Origin: Bacteroidales bacterium UBA3834
Lineage (GTDB): Bacteria; Bacteroidota; Bacteroidia; Bacteroidales; P3
NCBI GenBank assembly: GCA_002392965.1
Contig: DGIA01000039.1
Location: 47,395-111,394, forward strand
Direction: 5' to 3'
DNA: 64,000 nucleotides
Below the pieces are notes generated by a model. It saw nothing but the letters and a program-made list of their open reading frames with translations. It did not search any database and had not been told where the DNA came from. A program made the translations under genes and the position numbers. Below, one piece after another: positions 54,738-63,301 of this stretch. The number at the start of each line of letters is the position of its first letter. Position 1 is the stretch's first letter.

Positions 54738-55211
54738 ATGGCACGTTTCACAGGTAAAAAAGCTAAAGAGACGCCGGCCCTGAACATGGGCTCCATGAGC
54801 GATATTATCTTCATGCTGCTGTTCTTCTTCATGGTCATCACCACCATGCGCGAGAGCTCGCTGTACGTGAAGATCATCCCTCCGCAGGGTTCCGAAGTTG
54901 TCAAGCTGGAAAAGAAAAGCCTGGTGAGCTATATCAACGTGGGTGTCCCGCTGCCGGACCAGCAGAAGAAGTACGGCACCGAGCCCCGCATACAGCTCAA
55001 CGACCAGATAGCCGAGGTGAGCGACATCATTACCTTTGTCGAGCTGGAGCGCAACGCACGCCCCGAAGCCGACCGCCCCGACATCACGACGGCCATCAAG
55101 GCCGACAAGCAGGTGCGCATGGGTATGGTGACGGACATCAAGCAGGAACTCCGCAAAGCGGGTGCCCTGAAGATATTCTACAACGCCAGCAAAGGCGGCA
55201 GACGCAAATAA
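54738..55211 (+). CDS. exbD: ExbD/TolR-family subunit (second copy)
   Basis: 157 residues, membrane helix at about 17-35 with the conserved Asp in MSDIIFMLLFFFMV, then a periplasmic beta/alpha domain ending in a VTDIKQELRKAGALKIFY segment. Two different ExbD proteins downstream of one ExbB is a common Bacteroidota layout. A strong terminator follows at 55235-55268. Confidence 0.93.
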   Translation: MARFTGKKAKETPALNMGSMSDIIFMLLFFFMVITTMRESSLYVKIIPPQGSEVVKLEKKSLVSYINVGVPLPDQQKKYGTEPRIQLNDQIAEVSDIITFVELERNARPEADRPDITTAIKADKQVRMGMVTDIKQELRKAGALKIFYNASKGGRRK

Positions 55212-55234
55212 GCCACCTGCCGTATCACTCTAAC

Positions 55235-55268
55235 AAGAGAGCCACCCCGGAAGGGTGGCTCTCTTATT
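55235..55268 (+). terminator. Rho-independent terminator of the exb operon
   Basis: AAGAGAGCCACCC (55235-55247) pairs with GGGTGGCTCTCTT (55253-55265), followed by an AT-rich tract. Confidence 0.9.
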
Positions 55269-55319
55269 ATTTTATAATTCTTTATTATTAATTATTCATA
55301 TCATATCAAAAAAAAGATG

Positions 55320-55327
55320 TATTTTTG
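55320..55327 (+). promoter_or_regulatory. Promoter -7 element for the beta-helix / repeat protein pair
   Basis: TATTTTTG lies about 139 bases before the ATG at 55466, implying a long 5' leader. Confidence 0.6.
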
Positions 55328-55465
55328 CACCATCGTTTCCCATTACTCTCCGCACTTCATCGAACGCCAGACATGTGGGAAAGGACAAGATATAAATAGG
55401 AAAACAAAATATTAACCAACACAAACACCGAGGGGCCGATGGTATATAACCGGCGAAGAACAACA

Positions 55466-56557
55466 ATGAAGAAAACCATACTTATGGGTATTGCCGCGCT
55501 GGTAGTGTGCGGCAGTGTGAATGCCACCTCGTGGCGCGTCTGCTCCAAGTCCGAGGCGGGAGCTAACTTCCTCAGCGTGGCTGACGCTGTGGCCAGCAAC
55601 ACAGTTTTTGCTGGGGATACTCTTTATATAGAACCGGGGCATTATGAGGTCTCTGCTATTAATATTTCTAAGCAACTTATACTGATTGGGTCTGGCTATT
55701 ATCTTTCATTAAACCAAATTAATACAATGGACAATAGTGAGGTGATTTTTTCAAATAATGTGGACATAACTTCTCTTGGTACAAAAATATATGGATGTAA
55801 ATTCCTACGAAAAATAACAGTTCACAATGATAATGTGATTATTGGAAGCTGCTATATTGATGGTGGCATCTCTACTCAAGGAAACAATGCTCACATATAT
55901 GACTGTTATATAAACGGTTCCTTTAATAATGGACTTGGGCAGGGGTTTTATGCTACTTGCTTAAATTGGATTGTAGAGAATAATATTATTATTGGATGTA
56001 TTACTAATTCAGGTCGCGATGATAACTATTTAAATTGGACTGTAAGAAACAACACCATAATGGGGACCCCAACATCTACTAACTGGGATGTTATTTATAG
56101 ATTATACTCAAGTCAAATTTATAATAATATTGTTATTAATTCAAATGAAGGGTTTTCAACAACTAATAATCCGGACCAAACTATTGATACAACATGGTAT
56201 AAAGATTTTACCATCACAGGAGGAAATAACAATAACATAAATAACAATATTTTGTCAAGTAGAAATAATGCGGAGTTTCTAAACTGCGTCTTCAACACCA
56301 AGGTCGAGGATGTGCTTATCTGGAACGGTGCCAACACCCTTGAGGAAAAGTACAAGCACAAAACTCCCGGTCCTGCTGTGGGAGCTGGTGTGAATGGGAC
56401 CACCTGCGGTGCATACGGTGCTGTGAATGGTAGCCGTCCTTACCAGCCCTCGGGCATACCTCAGTATCGCCCCTACATCTACGACGCCCAGATTGACGAG
56501 ACGCCGTCGAGCAACAACACCATCAACGCATCGTTCAAGATTAAAGTGCAGCAGTAA
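55466..56557 (+). CDS. Secreted beta-helix protein with an AT-rich core
   Basis: Started at ATG 55466 (MKKTIL) it has 363 residues and a signal peptide (ending near VNAT). Residues 35-290 are Asn/Ile/Gly-rich with repeated short strands (NNIIIGCI, YNNIVINSN, NNINNNILSS), typical of a right-handed parallel beta-helix such as in pectate-lyase-like proteins. No catalytic residues are evident and there is no clear T9SS domain. DNA between about 55620 and 56280 is strikingly AT-rich, unlike both ends of the gene. The stop and the next ATG overlap by one base (TAATG), so it is probably cotranslated with the giant protein. Confidence 0.8.
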   Translation: MKKTILMGIAALVVCGSVNATSWRVCSKSEAGANFLSVADAVASNTVFAGDTLYIEPGHYEVSAINISKQLILIGSGYYLSLNQINTMDNSEVIFSNNVDITSLGTKIYGCKFLRKITVHNDNVIIGSCYIDGGISTQGNNAHIYDCYINGSFNNGLGQGFYATCLNWIVENNIIIGCITNSGRDDNYLNWTVRNNTIMGTPTSTNWDVIYRLYSSQIYNNIVINSNEGFSTTNNPDQTIDTTWYKDFTITGGNNNNINNNILSSRNNAEFLNCVFNTKVEDVLIWNGANTLEEKYKHKTPGPAVGAGVNGTTCGAYGAVNGSRPYQPSGIPQYRPYIYDAQIDETPSSNNTINASFKIKVQQ

Positions 56558-59500
56558 TGAATACTCTTCGCAAAGGATTATCGACTTGCCTGTTGCTGGT
56601 GGCCTTGGCGGCCACAGCGATGGGCCAGACGGTGAGTCGCGTGGAGTATTACTGGGACACTGACCCTGGCCGCGGCCACGGCACGTCCATCACGGGCTGG
56701 ACGGCTGCCAACCAGGTCAATATCAACACCACCATCAGCACCGCCGGCCTCAGCGCAGGCATCCACACGCTGGGCATCCGCAGCCGCTCCAGTCATGGAG
56801 TGTGGTCTTCGGTAGGACTGCACCGCGTAGTGGTGGGGCAGCAGGTGAGCCGCATAGAATACTTCTATGACATCGACCCGGGCTTTGGCCAGGGCCGCAC
56901 CTATGCCACCACGGCCACGGAGGGCACGGTGACTATCAACGACGCGCAGCTCTCCGCCACTGGCATCAGCGACGGCTACCACCGTCTGGGTCTCCGCGCG
57001 CGTGCCGGCAGCACCGGCATGTGGAGTCCGACCTACTGGCAGCAGGTGCTGGTGAACGGCAGAGGCGTGGTGCAGGTGGAATACTTCTACGACACCGTCC
57101 CCGCCTACGGCCAAGGCACCCAATACACAGCCTTCACCCAAGGCGCCACCGTCACCATCGACAACGCACAGCTCTCGGCCGCCGGCATCAGCGACGGCTT
57201 CCACCGCCTCGGCATCCGCGCCAAGGCCGGCGGACTGAACGGCCTGTGGAGCCCCGTCTATTGGCAGAACGTGCTGGTGAATGGCGCCGGCGTGGTGCAG
57301 GTGGAATACTTCTACGACTCGGTGCCCGCCTTCGGCCAAGGCATGCAATACACCGCCTTCACGCAAGGCACCACCGTCACCATCGACAACGCGCAGCTTT
57401 CGGCCGCCGGCATCAGCGACGGCTTCCACCGCCTCGGCATCCGCGCCAAGGCTGGCGGACTGAACGGCCTGTGGAGCCCCGTCTATTGGCAGAACGTCCT
57501 TGTCAACGGCGCTGGCGTGGTGCAGGTGGAATACTTCTACGACTCGGTGCCCGCCTTCGGCCAAGGCATGCAATACACAGCCTTCACCCAAGGCGCCACC
57601 GTCACCATCGACAACGCGCAGCTTTCGGCCGCCGGCATCAGCGACGGCTTTCACCGCCTCGGCCTCCGCGCCAAGGCTGGCGGACTGAACGGCCTGTGGA
57701 GCCCCGTCTATTGGCAGAACGTGCTGGTGAATGGCGCCGGCATCACCCAGGTGGAATACTACTGGGACGAGGACCACCCCGCCCCTGGGGCAGCCACTCC
57801 CCTCACAGGCTTCACGCCCGGCAGCATGGTGACCGTCAACGCAGCGCAGCTTAGCACCGCCGGCCTCACCACGGGCGTACACCGTCTGGCCCTGCGCGCC
57901 CGCTCGGGCAACGGCCTGTGGAGCCCCACCTACTTCCACGAAGTGTTTGTGGGCGGTGCCGCCGACTATGCCGAATACTATTGGGACACCGACCCCGGCT
58001 ACGGCCAGGCCTCACCCATAGCCTTCACGCCGGGTGAAGTGGTCACGGTGAACATCAGCAACATAGCCGTGCCTACGAGCGACGGCCTGCACACCCTTGC
58101 CATCCGCGCCCGCGCCGGCAAGACGTGGAGCCCCACCTACATCAAGACCTACTGCAACGCCCCGACGCCAATGTTCTCGCTCATCGGCAGCGACACCGTC
58201 TGCCAAGGTGAGCAGATCATCATCCTCGACGAGACCGAAGGGGCATCGGCACAGACGCAGTACTCCTGGGACATGCAGAGCGACGGCACCGTTGACGACC
58301 AAACGGCAGGCGACCTGACCTACACCTATGCCCAGCCCGGTATCTACGAGCTGACCCTGGGCGTAGGCAACGACGCCACATGCCAGAACACCTACAGCAA
58401 GACCGTCGTGGTGCGCAGCACGCAGAGCCCCACCATCAGCATCAGCCGCGACCGCAACAATGTGTGCGAGGGCGAGGAGGTGCGCTTTGTGGCCACCCTG
58501 CAGCGTGCCGCCGAGTACAACCCGCAGATAGAATGGTATCGCAACGACACGCTGATGGCCGACCTTACGGCCGACACCATCTATCTGAGCGACCTGCGCA
58601 ACAACGACCGGATACGTGCCAAGGTGCGCGTCAACAATCCCTGTGCCCCGGCCGACAGCGCGCAGTCGAGCCAGCTGACCATGCGCATCTACAGCTTGCC
58701 GCAGGTGACGATGCAGCACCGCCGCTTTGTCTTCACCGACGAACAGGCGTTCACGCTGGCCAGCCGCTTTGCAGGCACCCCGACAGGCGGCACCTACAGC
58801 ATCAACGGCACAACCACGACGCTGTTCAACCCTTCGAGAAACGCTAGTGGCATCTATACCATCAGCTACACCTATACAAACAACAACGGGTGCAGCACTA
58901 CCGTATTGGACAGCTTTGAGTTGCGGGAGCGTGTGGAATATATGCTCACCGCCCAGAGCGTCGATCCCCTGCAGGGAAGCGTTTCCGGAAGCGGGCTATA
59001 CACCATCGGCGATACGGCCACGGCGACAGCCATCGCAGCCACAAGTTGGAAGTTTGACCATTGGAACGACGGAGATACCACCAATCCTCGTCGCATCGAG
59101 ATGATGGCCAATACGACACTCACCGCCTACTGGCAACGCCTCTGCCGCGATACCGTCATTGTCGATAGCGCCGATGTCTGTGACAGCTATGAATGGCATG
59201 GGACGACCTACACGTCGAGCACGACGGAGGCCGCCTATACCGTACCATCGGCCTTGGGCTGCGACAGCACCCACCAGCTGCATTTGGTTGTGCGCCACAG
59301 CAACGCCGGGACAGAGACCGTGGTGGCTTGCGACAGCTATCAATGGCATGGTGAGCTGTATCTTGCATCCAACAATACAGCCACCTATCAAAACACGAAT
59401 GCTGCGGGTTGCGACTCGGTAACGACACTCCATCTTACCATCAACCACAGCAACGAGGGTACAGAAACCATTACGGCCTGCGACAGCTACCAATGGCATG

Positions 59501-61728
59501 GAACCACCTATACCGCAAGCACAAACACGCCGACCCACACGACGGACAACGTGGCTGGTTGCGACTCGGTGACCACGCTGCACCTCACCATCAACCACAG
59601 CAATGCTGCGACCCTGACGGTGACGGCCTGCGACAGTTACCAATGGCATGGGACAACCTACACCGCAAGCACCAACACGCCGACCTACACGACGGACAAC
59701 GTGGCAGGATGCGACTCGGTGACCACACTGCACCTCACCATCAACCACAGCAACTCGGCCATTGAAACGGTCACAGCCTGCAACAGCTTCGTGTGGCATG
59801 GTACTGAGTACATCGCCAGCACCGACACGCCGACCTACACGACGGACAACGTGGCGGGATGCGACTCGGTGACGACGCTCCACCTCACCATCAACCATTG
59901 TTCTACCACAGACATCACCGCCTGCGACAGCTACACATGGCATGGGACGACCTACACCACCAGCGGTATCTATACCTATGGTACCGACACCTTGGTGCTG
60001 ACCGTCAACTACAGCAACTCGGCCATTGAAACGGTTATAGCCTGCAACAGCTTCATGTGGCATGGGACAACCTACACAACCAGCACCAACACGCCGACCT
60101 ATACGACGAGCAACGTGGCCGGATGCGACTCGGTGACGACCTTGCATCTAACCATCACTCATTGCTCGAGTTTAGACACTACTGTCTGTGACAGCTGCAC
60201 ATGGCATGGGGTGACCTATACCAGCAGCGGTATTTACATTCAGGGAACCGACAGTTTGATACTTACGGTCAACTATAGCAACACAACCACCGAAACCATT
60301 ACGGCGTGCGATTACTATACTTGGCATGGTGTGCTCTACACTACCAACACAAATACACCGCAGTATCACACTACCAATATCCATGGATGTGACTCCACCG
60401 TCACCCTGCACCTCACCATCCAGTCAAGCTTTACCATCACCTTTGTCGCCAATGGAGGCAGCGGCACCATGGCTTCACAATCGGCCTGTCCCGCAGAGCC
60501 GACAACCTTGAATGCCTGCACCTTCACCCGCACAGGATACCAGTTTGCAGGATGGGCGGTTACAGCTTCCGGTTCGGTAATGTTCGCCGATGAAGCCGAA
60601 GTGACGCTGGGAAGCGACCTGACCCTCTACGCCATCTGGACAGTTGCTTGCAGCGACCAGTATGCCACCAGTTCATACAGCACATGTGGCAGCTACACCT
60701 GGCGTGGACGGCAGCTGACAGCATCGGGCACCTACAACGACACGGTGACCGGGGCCGTCACTGGCGGTTGTGACAGTATTTATACCCTGACGTTCACATT
60801 GCTTCCTCAATTCACCATCAGCTTCTCAGCTGCCGGAGGAACAGGAAGCATGAACGACATAACTGCCTGTTCGGGAGAGTCAGTCATACTGCCGACAAAC
60901 ACGTTCATCCGCGAAGGTTATACATTCTCCGGTTGGGCAACAACATCCAACGGAGGTGTGGTCTATCCTGACGGTGCGACGATTGTCTTAAGCTCAAGTC
61001 TGACGCTCTACGCCGTATGGGTATCCAACTGCGTCGATGCATACAGCACCAACCAGCAGGTAGCATGCAACAGCATGGTCTGGCGAAACAGCACCTATAC
61101 CGAGAGCGGCACCTACAGGGATACTGTCGAAGATGCGGTAGCCGGAGGGTGCGACAGCGTGTATGTTCTGTATCTGACCGTCAACCAAAGCAGCAGCGCC
61201 ACCGAAACCGTGGAGGCGTGCGACAGCTATCAATGGCATGGGACAACCTATACAGAGAGTTGCGAGGGTGCAACCGTTATCTTGACAAACAGCGTCGGAT
61301 GCGACTCGACGGTGACTCTACACCTGACGATTCACCCAAGTGTGTATCAGACCATCGACAGTACGGTGGATGAGAGCCTCACCTGGAACGGGACGACCTA
61401 CACCGAAAGCGGCACATACACGTGGACCGGTACCACCGTTTATGGTTGCGACAGCGTGGTCGTACTGCATCTTACCATCCTCAACCACCAAGGGATTGAA
61501 ACGGTAACGATGCCTAAGGTGGCCATCTATCCCAATCCCACGATTGGGGAGGTGCGGATTGAAGCCACCGGATTGATACATGTTGCTGTTTATGACACCT
61601 ATGGACGACGCATCCCAATTGAAGAGGAGAGCACTCTTATCAATTTGAATGCCTACCCATCAGGAGCCTACACATTCCGCGTCACAACAGTTGACGGTGT
61701 CTATATCGGAAAGGTTATCAAAAAGTAG
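56557..61728 (+). CDS. Giant modular repeat protein with T9SS sorting domain
   Basis: 1723 residues. Signal peptide 1-22. Residues 24-530 hold seven units of about 75 residues starting VEYFYD or VEYYWD; units 3-5 are nearly identical. A PKD-like domain follows (about 540-620), then Ig-like strands and an InlB-B-like module (about 795-860). Residues 865-1285 are repeats of about 40-50 residues built on CDSYQWHGTTYTAS and GCDSVTTLHLTINHS. Two Listeria-Bacteroides (Flg_new) modules occur near 1290 and 1420, separated by more CDSY-type repeats. The last 75 residues (IYPNPTIGEVRIEATG, AYPSGAYTFRV) form a T9SS sorting domain. Likely a surface adhesin; the ligand is unknown. Confidence 0.9.
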   Translation: MNTLRKGLSTCLLLVALAATAMGQTVSRVEYYWDTDPGRGHGTSITGWTAANQVNINTTISTAGLSAGIHTLGIRSRSSHGVWSSVGLHRVVVGQQVSRIEYFYDIDPGFGQGRTYATTATEGTVTINDAQLSATGISDGYHRLGLRARAGSTGMWSPTYWQQVLVNGRGVVQVEYFYDTVPAYGQGTQYTAFTQGATVTIDNAQLSAAGISDGFHRLGIRAKAGGLNGLWSPVYWQNVLVNGAGVVQVEYFYDSVPAFGQGMQYTAFTQGTTVTIDNAQLSAAGISDGFHRLGIRAKAGGLNGLWSPVYWQNVLVNGAGVVQVEYFYDSVPAFGQGMQYTAFTQGATVTIDNAQLSAAGISDGFHRLGLRAKAGGLNGLWSPVYWQNVLVNGAGITQVEYYWDEDHPAPGAATPLTGFTPGSMVTVNAAQLSTAGLTTGVHRLALRARSGNGLWSPTYFHEVFVGGAADYAEYYWDTDPGYGQASPIAFTPGEVVTVNISNIAVPTSDGLHTLAIRARAGKTWSPTYIKTYCNAPTPMFSLIGSDTVCQGEQIIILDETEGASAQTQYSWDMQSDGTVDDQTAGDLTYTYAQPGIYELTLGVGNDATCQNTYSKTVVVRSTQSPTISISRDRNNVCEGEEVRFVATLQRAAEYNPQIEWYRNDTLMADLTADTIYLSDLRNNDRIRAKVRVNNPCAPADSAQSSQLTMRIYSLPQVTMQHRRFVFTDEQAFTLASRFAGTPTGGTYSINGTTTTLFNPSRNASGIYTISYTYTNNNGCSTTVLDSFELRERVEYMLTAQSVDPLQGSVSGSGLYTIGDTATATAIAATSWKFDHWNDGDTTNPRRIEMMANTTLTAYWQRLCRDTVIVDSADVCDSYEWHGTTYTSSTTEAAYTVPSALGCDSTHQLHLVVRHSNAGTETVVACDSYQWHGELYLASNNTATYQNTNAAGCDSVTTLHLTINHSNEGTETITACDSYQWHGTTYTASTNTPTHTTDNVAGCDSVTTLHLTINHSNAATLTVTACDSYQWHGTTYTASTNTPTYTTDNVAGCDSVTTLHLTINHSNSAIETVTACNSFVWHGTEYIASTDTPTYTTDNVAGCDSVTTLHLTINHCSTTDITACDSYTWHGTTYTTSGIYTYGTDTLVLTVNYSNSAIETVIACNSFMWHGTTYTTSTNTPTYTTSNVAGCDSVTTLHLTITHCSSLDTTVCDSCTWHGVTYTSSGIYIQGTDSLILTVNYSNTTTETITACDYYTWHGVLYTTNTNTPQYHTTNIHGCDSTVTLHLTIQSSFTITFVANGGSGTMASQSACPAEPTTLNACTFTRTGYQFAGWAVTASGSVMFADEAEVTLGSDLTLYAIWTVACSDQYATSSYSTCGSYTWRGRQLTASGTYNDTVTGAVTGGCDSIYTLTFTLLPQFTISFSAAGGTGSMNDITACSGESVILPTNTFIREGYTFSGWATTSNGGVVYPDGATIVLSSSLTLYAVWVSNCVDAYSTNQQVACNSMVWRNSTYTESGTYRDTVEDAVAGGCDSVYVLYLTVNQSSSATETVEACDSYQWHGTTYTESCEGATVILTNSVGCDSTVTLHLTIHPSVYQTIDSTVDESLTWNGTTYTESGTYTWTGTTVYGCDSVVVLHLTILNHQGIETVTMPKVAIYPNPTIGEVRIEATGLIHVAVYDTYGRRIPIEEESTLINLNAYPSGAYTFRVTTVDGVYIGKVIKK
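57067..57741 (+). repeat. Three tandem 225-bp coding repeats
   Basis: The unit beginning GTGGTGCAGGTGGAATACTT starts at 57067, 57292 and 57517, exactly 225 bases (75 codons) apart, and the copies differ at only a few scattered bases. Diverged copies flank them. The near-identity suggests recent duplication or gene conversion and predicts copy-number variation. Confidence 0.92.
59320..59918 (+). repeat. 150-bp tandem coding repeats (CDSYQWHG units)
   Basis: TGCGACAG/TGCAACAG codons for the Cys-Asp/Asn-Ser core occur at 59329, 59479, 59629 and 59779, each exactly 150 bases apart (50 codons). Shorter relatives of the unit continue to about 60420 and again at 61190-61490. Confidence 0.88.
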
Positions 61729-61750
61729 GATAATCTGCCGGTACTGCACA

Positions 61751-61787
61751 AAGAGGGTGTCTCGAAGAATCGAGACACCCTCTTTTT
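61751..61787. terminator. Bidirectional terminator (giant protein / mntP)
   Basis: AAGAGGGTGTCTCG pairs with CGAGACACCCTCTT, followed by TTTT on the plus strand and preceded by an A-rich segment, between converging genes. Confidence 0.9.
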
Positions 61788-61800
61788 TCCAAAAGAAATG

Positions 61801-62376
61801 CTAGCCGAGCAGGTGCTCGAGGAGTATCTTCACCCCGAGGCCGATAAGCACCACACCGGCAAGGATGTTGGCCATGCGCTGCGGCACAGGGATGTTGCGC
61901 TTGCCGAGATAGATGCCCAGCATGGAAACGAGAAAGGTGACGGCTCCGATGAGGACGACGACCCAAAGGACGGTCTTCATGGGATTGTCCAAGCCCAATC
62001 CGATGCCGACAGCAAGTCCGTCGATGCTGGTAGCCACACCAAGAAGGAAATAGGTATAGATCAACGACCGGCGGCCATTCACCCTCCTCTCAGCCTCCTC
62101 CTTCTCTCCACGTATGCCATCGACAATCATTTTGCCGCCTATGAAGGCCAGCAGGCCGAAAGCCACCCAATGGTCGATGGCCTCGATGAAGGAGCGCGCC
62201 ACATCGCCGATGAGGGCGCCCACCAGAGGGAAGGCAAATTGGCAAAAGCCGAGGATGAGGGCCATCAGGAGACCCCGGTTGTAAGCCATCTTGCTGCGGA
62301 AGGCGGTGGTCGCCGAGACCACCAGGGTATCCACACACAAGGCCAACGCCAATAACAAGGCTTCAAAGAAATTCAT
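61801..62376 (-). CDS. mntP: Manganese efflux pump MntP
   Basis: 191 residues from ATG 62374-62376 (MNFFEALLLA); an upstream TTG would add three. Six hydrophobic helices are visible. The two membrane aspartates characteristic of MntP lie in ALALCVDTLVVS (helix 1) and GVATSIDGLAVG (helix 4), each half having the same pattern. The protein exports Mn2+ and limits manganese toxicity. In E. coli it is riboswitch-controlled; no such element is evident here since the gene follows another ORF by five bases. Confidence 0.92.
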   Translation of the reverse strand: MNFFEALLLALALCVDTLVVSATTAFRSKMAYNRGLLMALILGFCQFAFPLVGALIGDVARSFIEAIDHWVAFGLLAFIGGKMIVDGIRGEKEEAERRVNGRRSLIYTYFLLGVATSIDGLAVGIGLGLDNPMKTVLWVVVLIGAVTFLVSMLGIYLGKRNIPVPQRMANILAGVVLIGLGVKILLEHLLG

Positions 62377-62381
62377 ATCTT

Positions 62382-63236
62382 TCAAATGCTTTTAAGTCCA
62401 AGCCTCTCATGGGCCACCATGCCCATGGTGTGGCGGAAGTTGATTTCCGAGAGATGCACGCTGCCGTCGGCACAAACCATCAGATCGACTCCAAGCGGGC
62501 CCCGGTAGCGCGGCCATACTTGCTCTTCCAACCAGCGCTCCACCTGTCTGCGGACGGGCAACAAGGGGAAGGAGGCCTCAATCTTTTCATCGGGCCAAAG
62601 GATATTCTCCTTATAAACGCCGCTGCCGGTCCTGAAATAGGAATAGCCCAAAAACACAGGAGGGTCCTTCATGTATTCCAGCGCCACGTCGGCCACCACA
62701 TCGCGGCGGGGCTCCGCGATGACACAGCGCTGGGCGGCAACCGTCTTGAGGAGCCAGTCGCGATCTATCGCGGACAAGGCGCCATGCACCCATCGCAGTC
62801 CCCTACCCGCCCCCGACCACGGGGCTTTCATGACCCAATGCTCACGTTCGGCCAGCAGACGCTCCATTTCCCCGAGGGAATGCACCTCGCGGCAGTCGGG
62901 TTGCAGGGGCAGCACGGTGGAGCGGTGCTGCAGTTCGCGGATGGTGTCGATCTGCTCGTCGTTGGGGAGCAATGCGGCCGGCACGCCCCGTTTGAGCAGT
63001 TCGTACTTGACCACAGCGTCCCATCCCCAGGCGATGACAGCCGAGGGCTGGACGTCGGCGGCAGAGAGCCTTTCGGCCACCTCATAGACCGAGCAGCATA
63101 CGGCGCCGGGGTAGAGCACCTGCATGAGGGAGGCGTCGCGGCGGGCGAAATCGACGGCGGAGCGGGGGGGTACATAATGAGCACGACCTTTAGCTAGGCA
63201 AAGGTCGTGCTCGGGATTGAAAACGCATAGTTCCAT
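62382..63236 (-). CDS. ATP-grasp-like protein, function unknown
   Basis: 284 residues. The start MELCVFNPEHDLCLA, a loop MKAPWSGAGRGLRWV near 136-150 and a late SEINFRHTMGMVAHER suggest an ATP-grasp fold: the loop resembles a nucleotide-binding glycine loop, and Glu/Asn near the end could bind Mg2+. Proteins of this type recur in Bacteroidales but the ligated substrate is not known. It is cotranscribed with mntP by spacing. A 65-base spacer of repetitive ATCCGA/ATCGGA words separates it from the serA-like gene. Confidence 0.65.
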   Translation of the reverse strand: MELCVFNPEHDLCLAKGRAHYVPPRSAVDFARRDASLMQVLYPGAVCCSVYEVAERLSAADVQPSAVIAWGWDAVVKYELLKRGVPAALLPNDEQIDTIRELQHRSTVLPLQPDCREVHSLGEMERLLAEREHWVMKAPWSGAGRGLRWVHGALSAIDRDWLLKTVAAQRCVIAEPRRDVVADVALEYMKDPPVFLGYSYFRTGSGVYKENILWPDEKIEASFPLLPVRRQVERWLEEQVWPRYRGPLGVDLMVCADGSVHLSEINFRHTMGMVAHERLGLKSI

Positions 63237-63301
63237 TGGATTATCGGATTAATGGATTTTCGGGCTATCCGAACATCTGAACATCCGACCGTCCACCAAC
63301 A

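Noticed and set aside
57067..57741. CRISPR or non-coding satellite
   Set aside because: The 225-bp units keep an open reading frame and encode part of a secreted protein.
61801..62376. yybP-ykoY type manganese riboswitch before mntP
   Set aside because: mntP starts five bases after the preceding ORF, leaving no room for the element.
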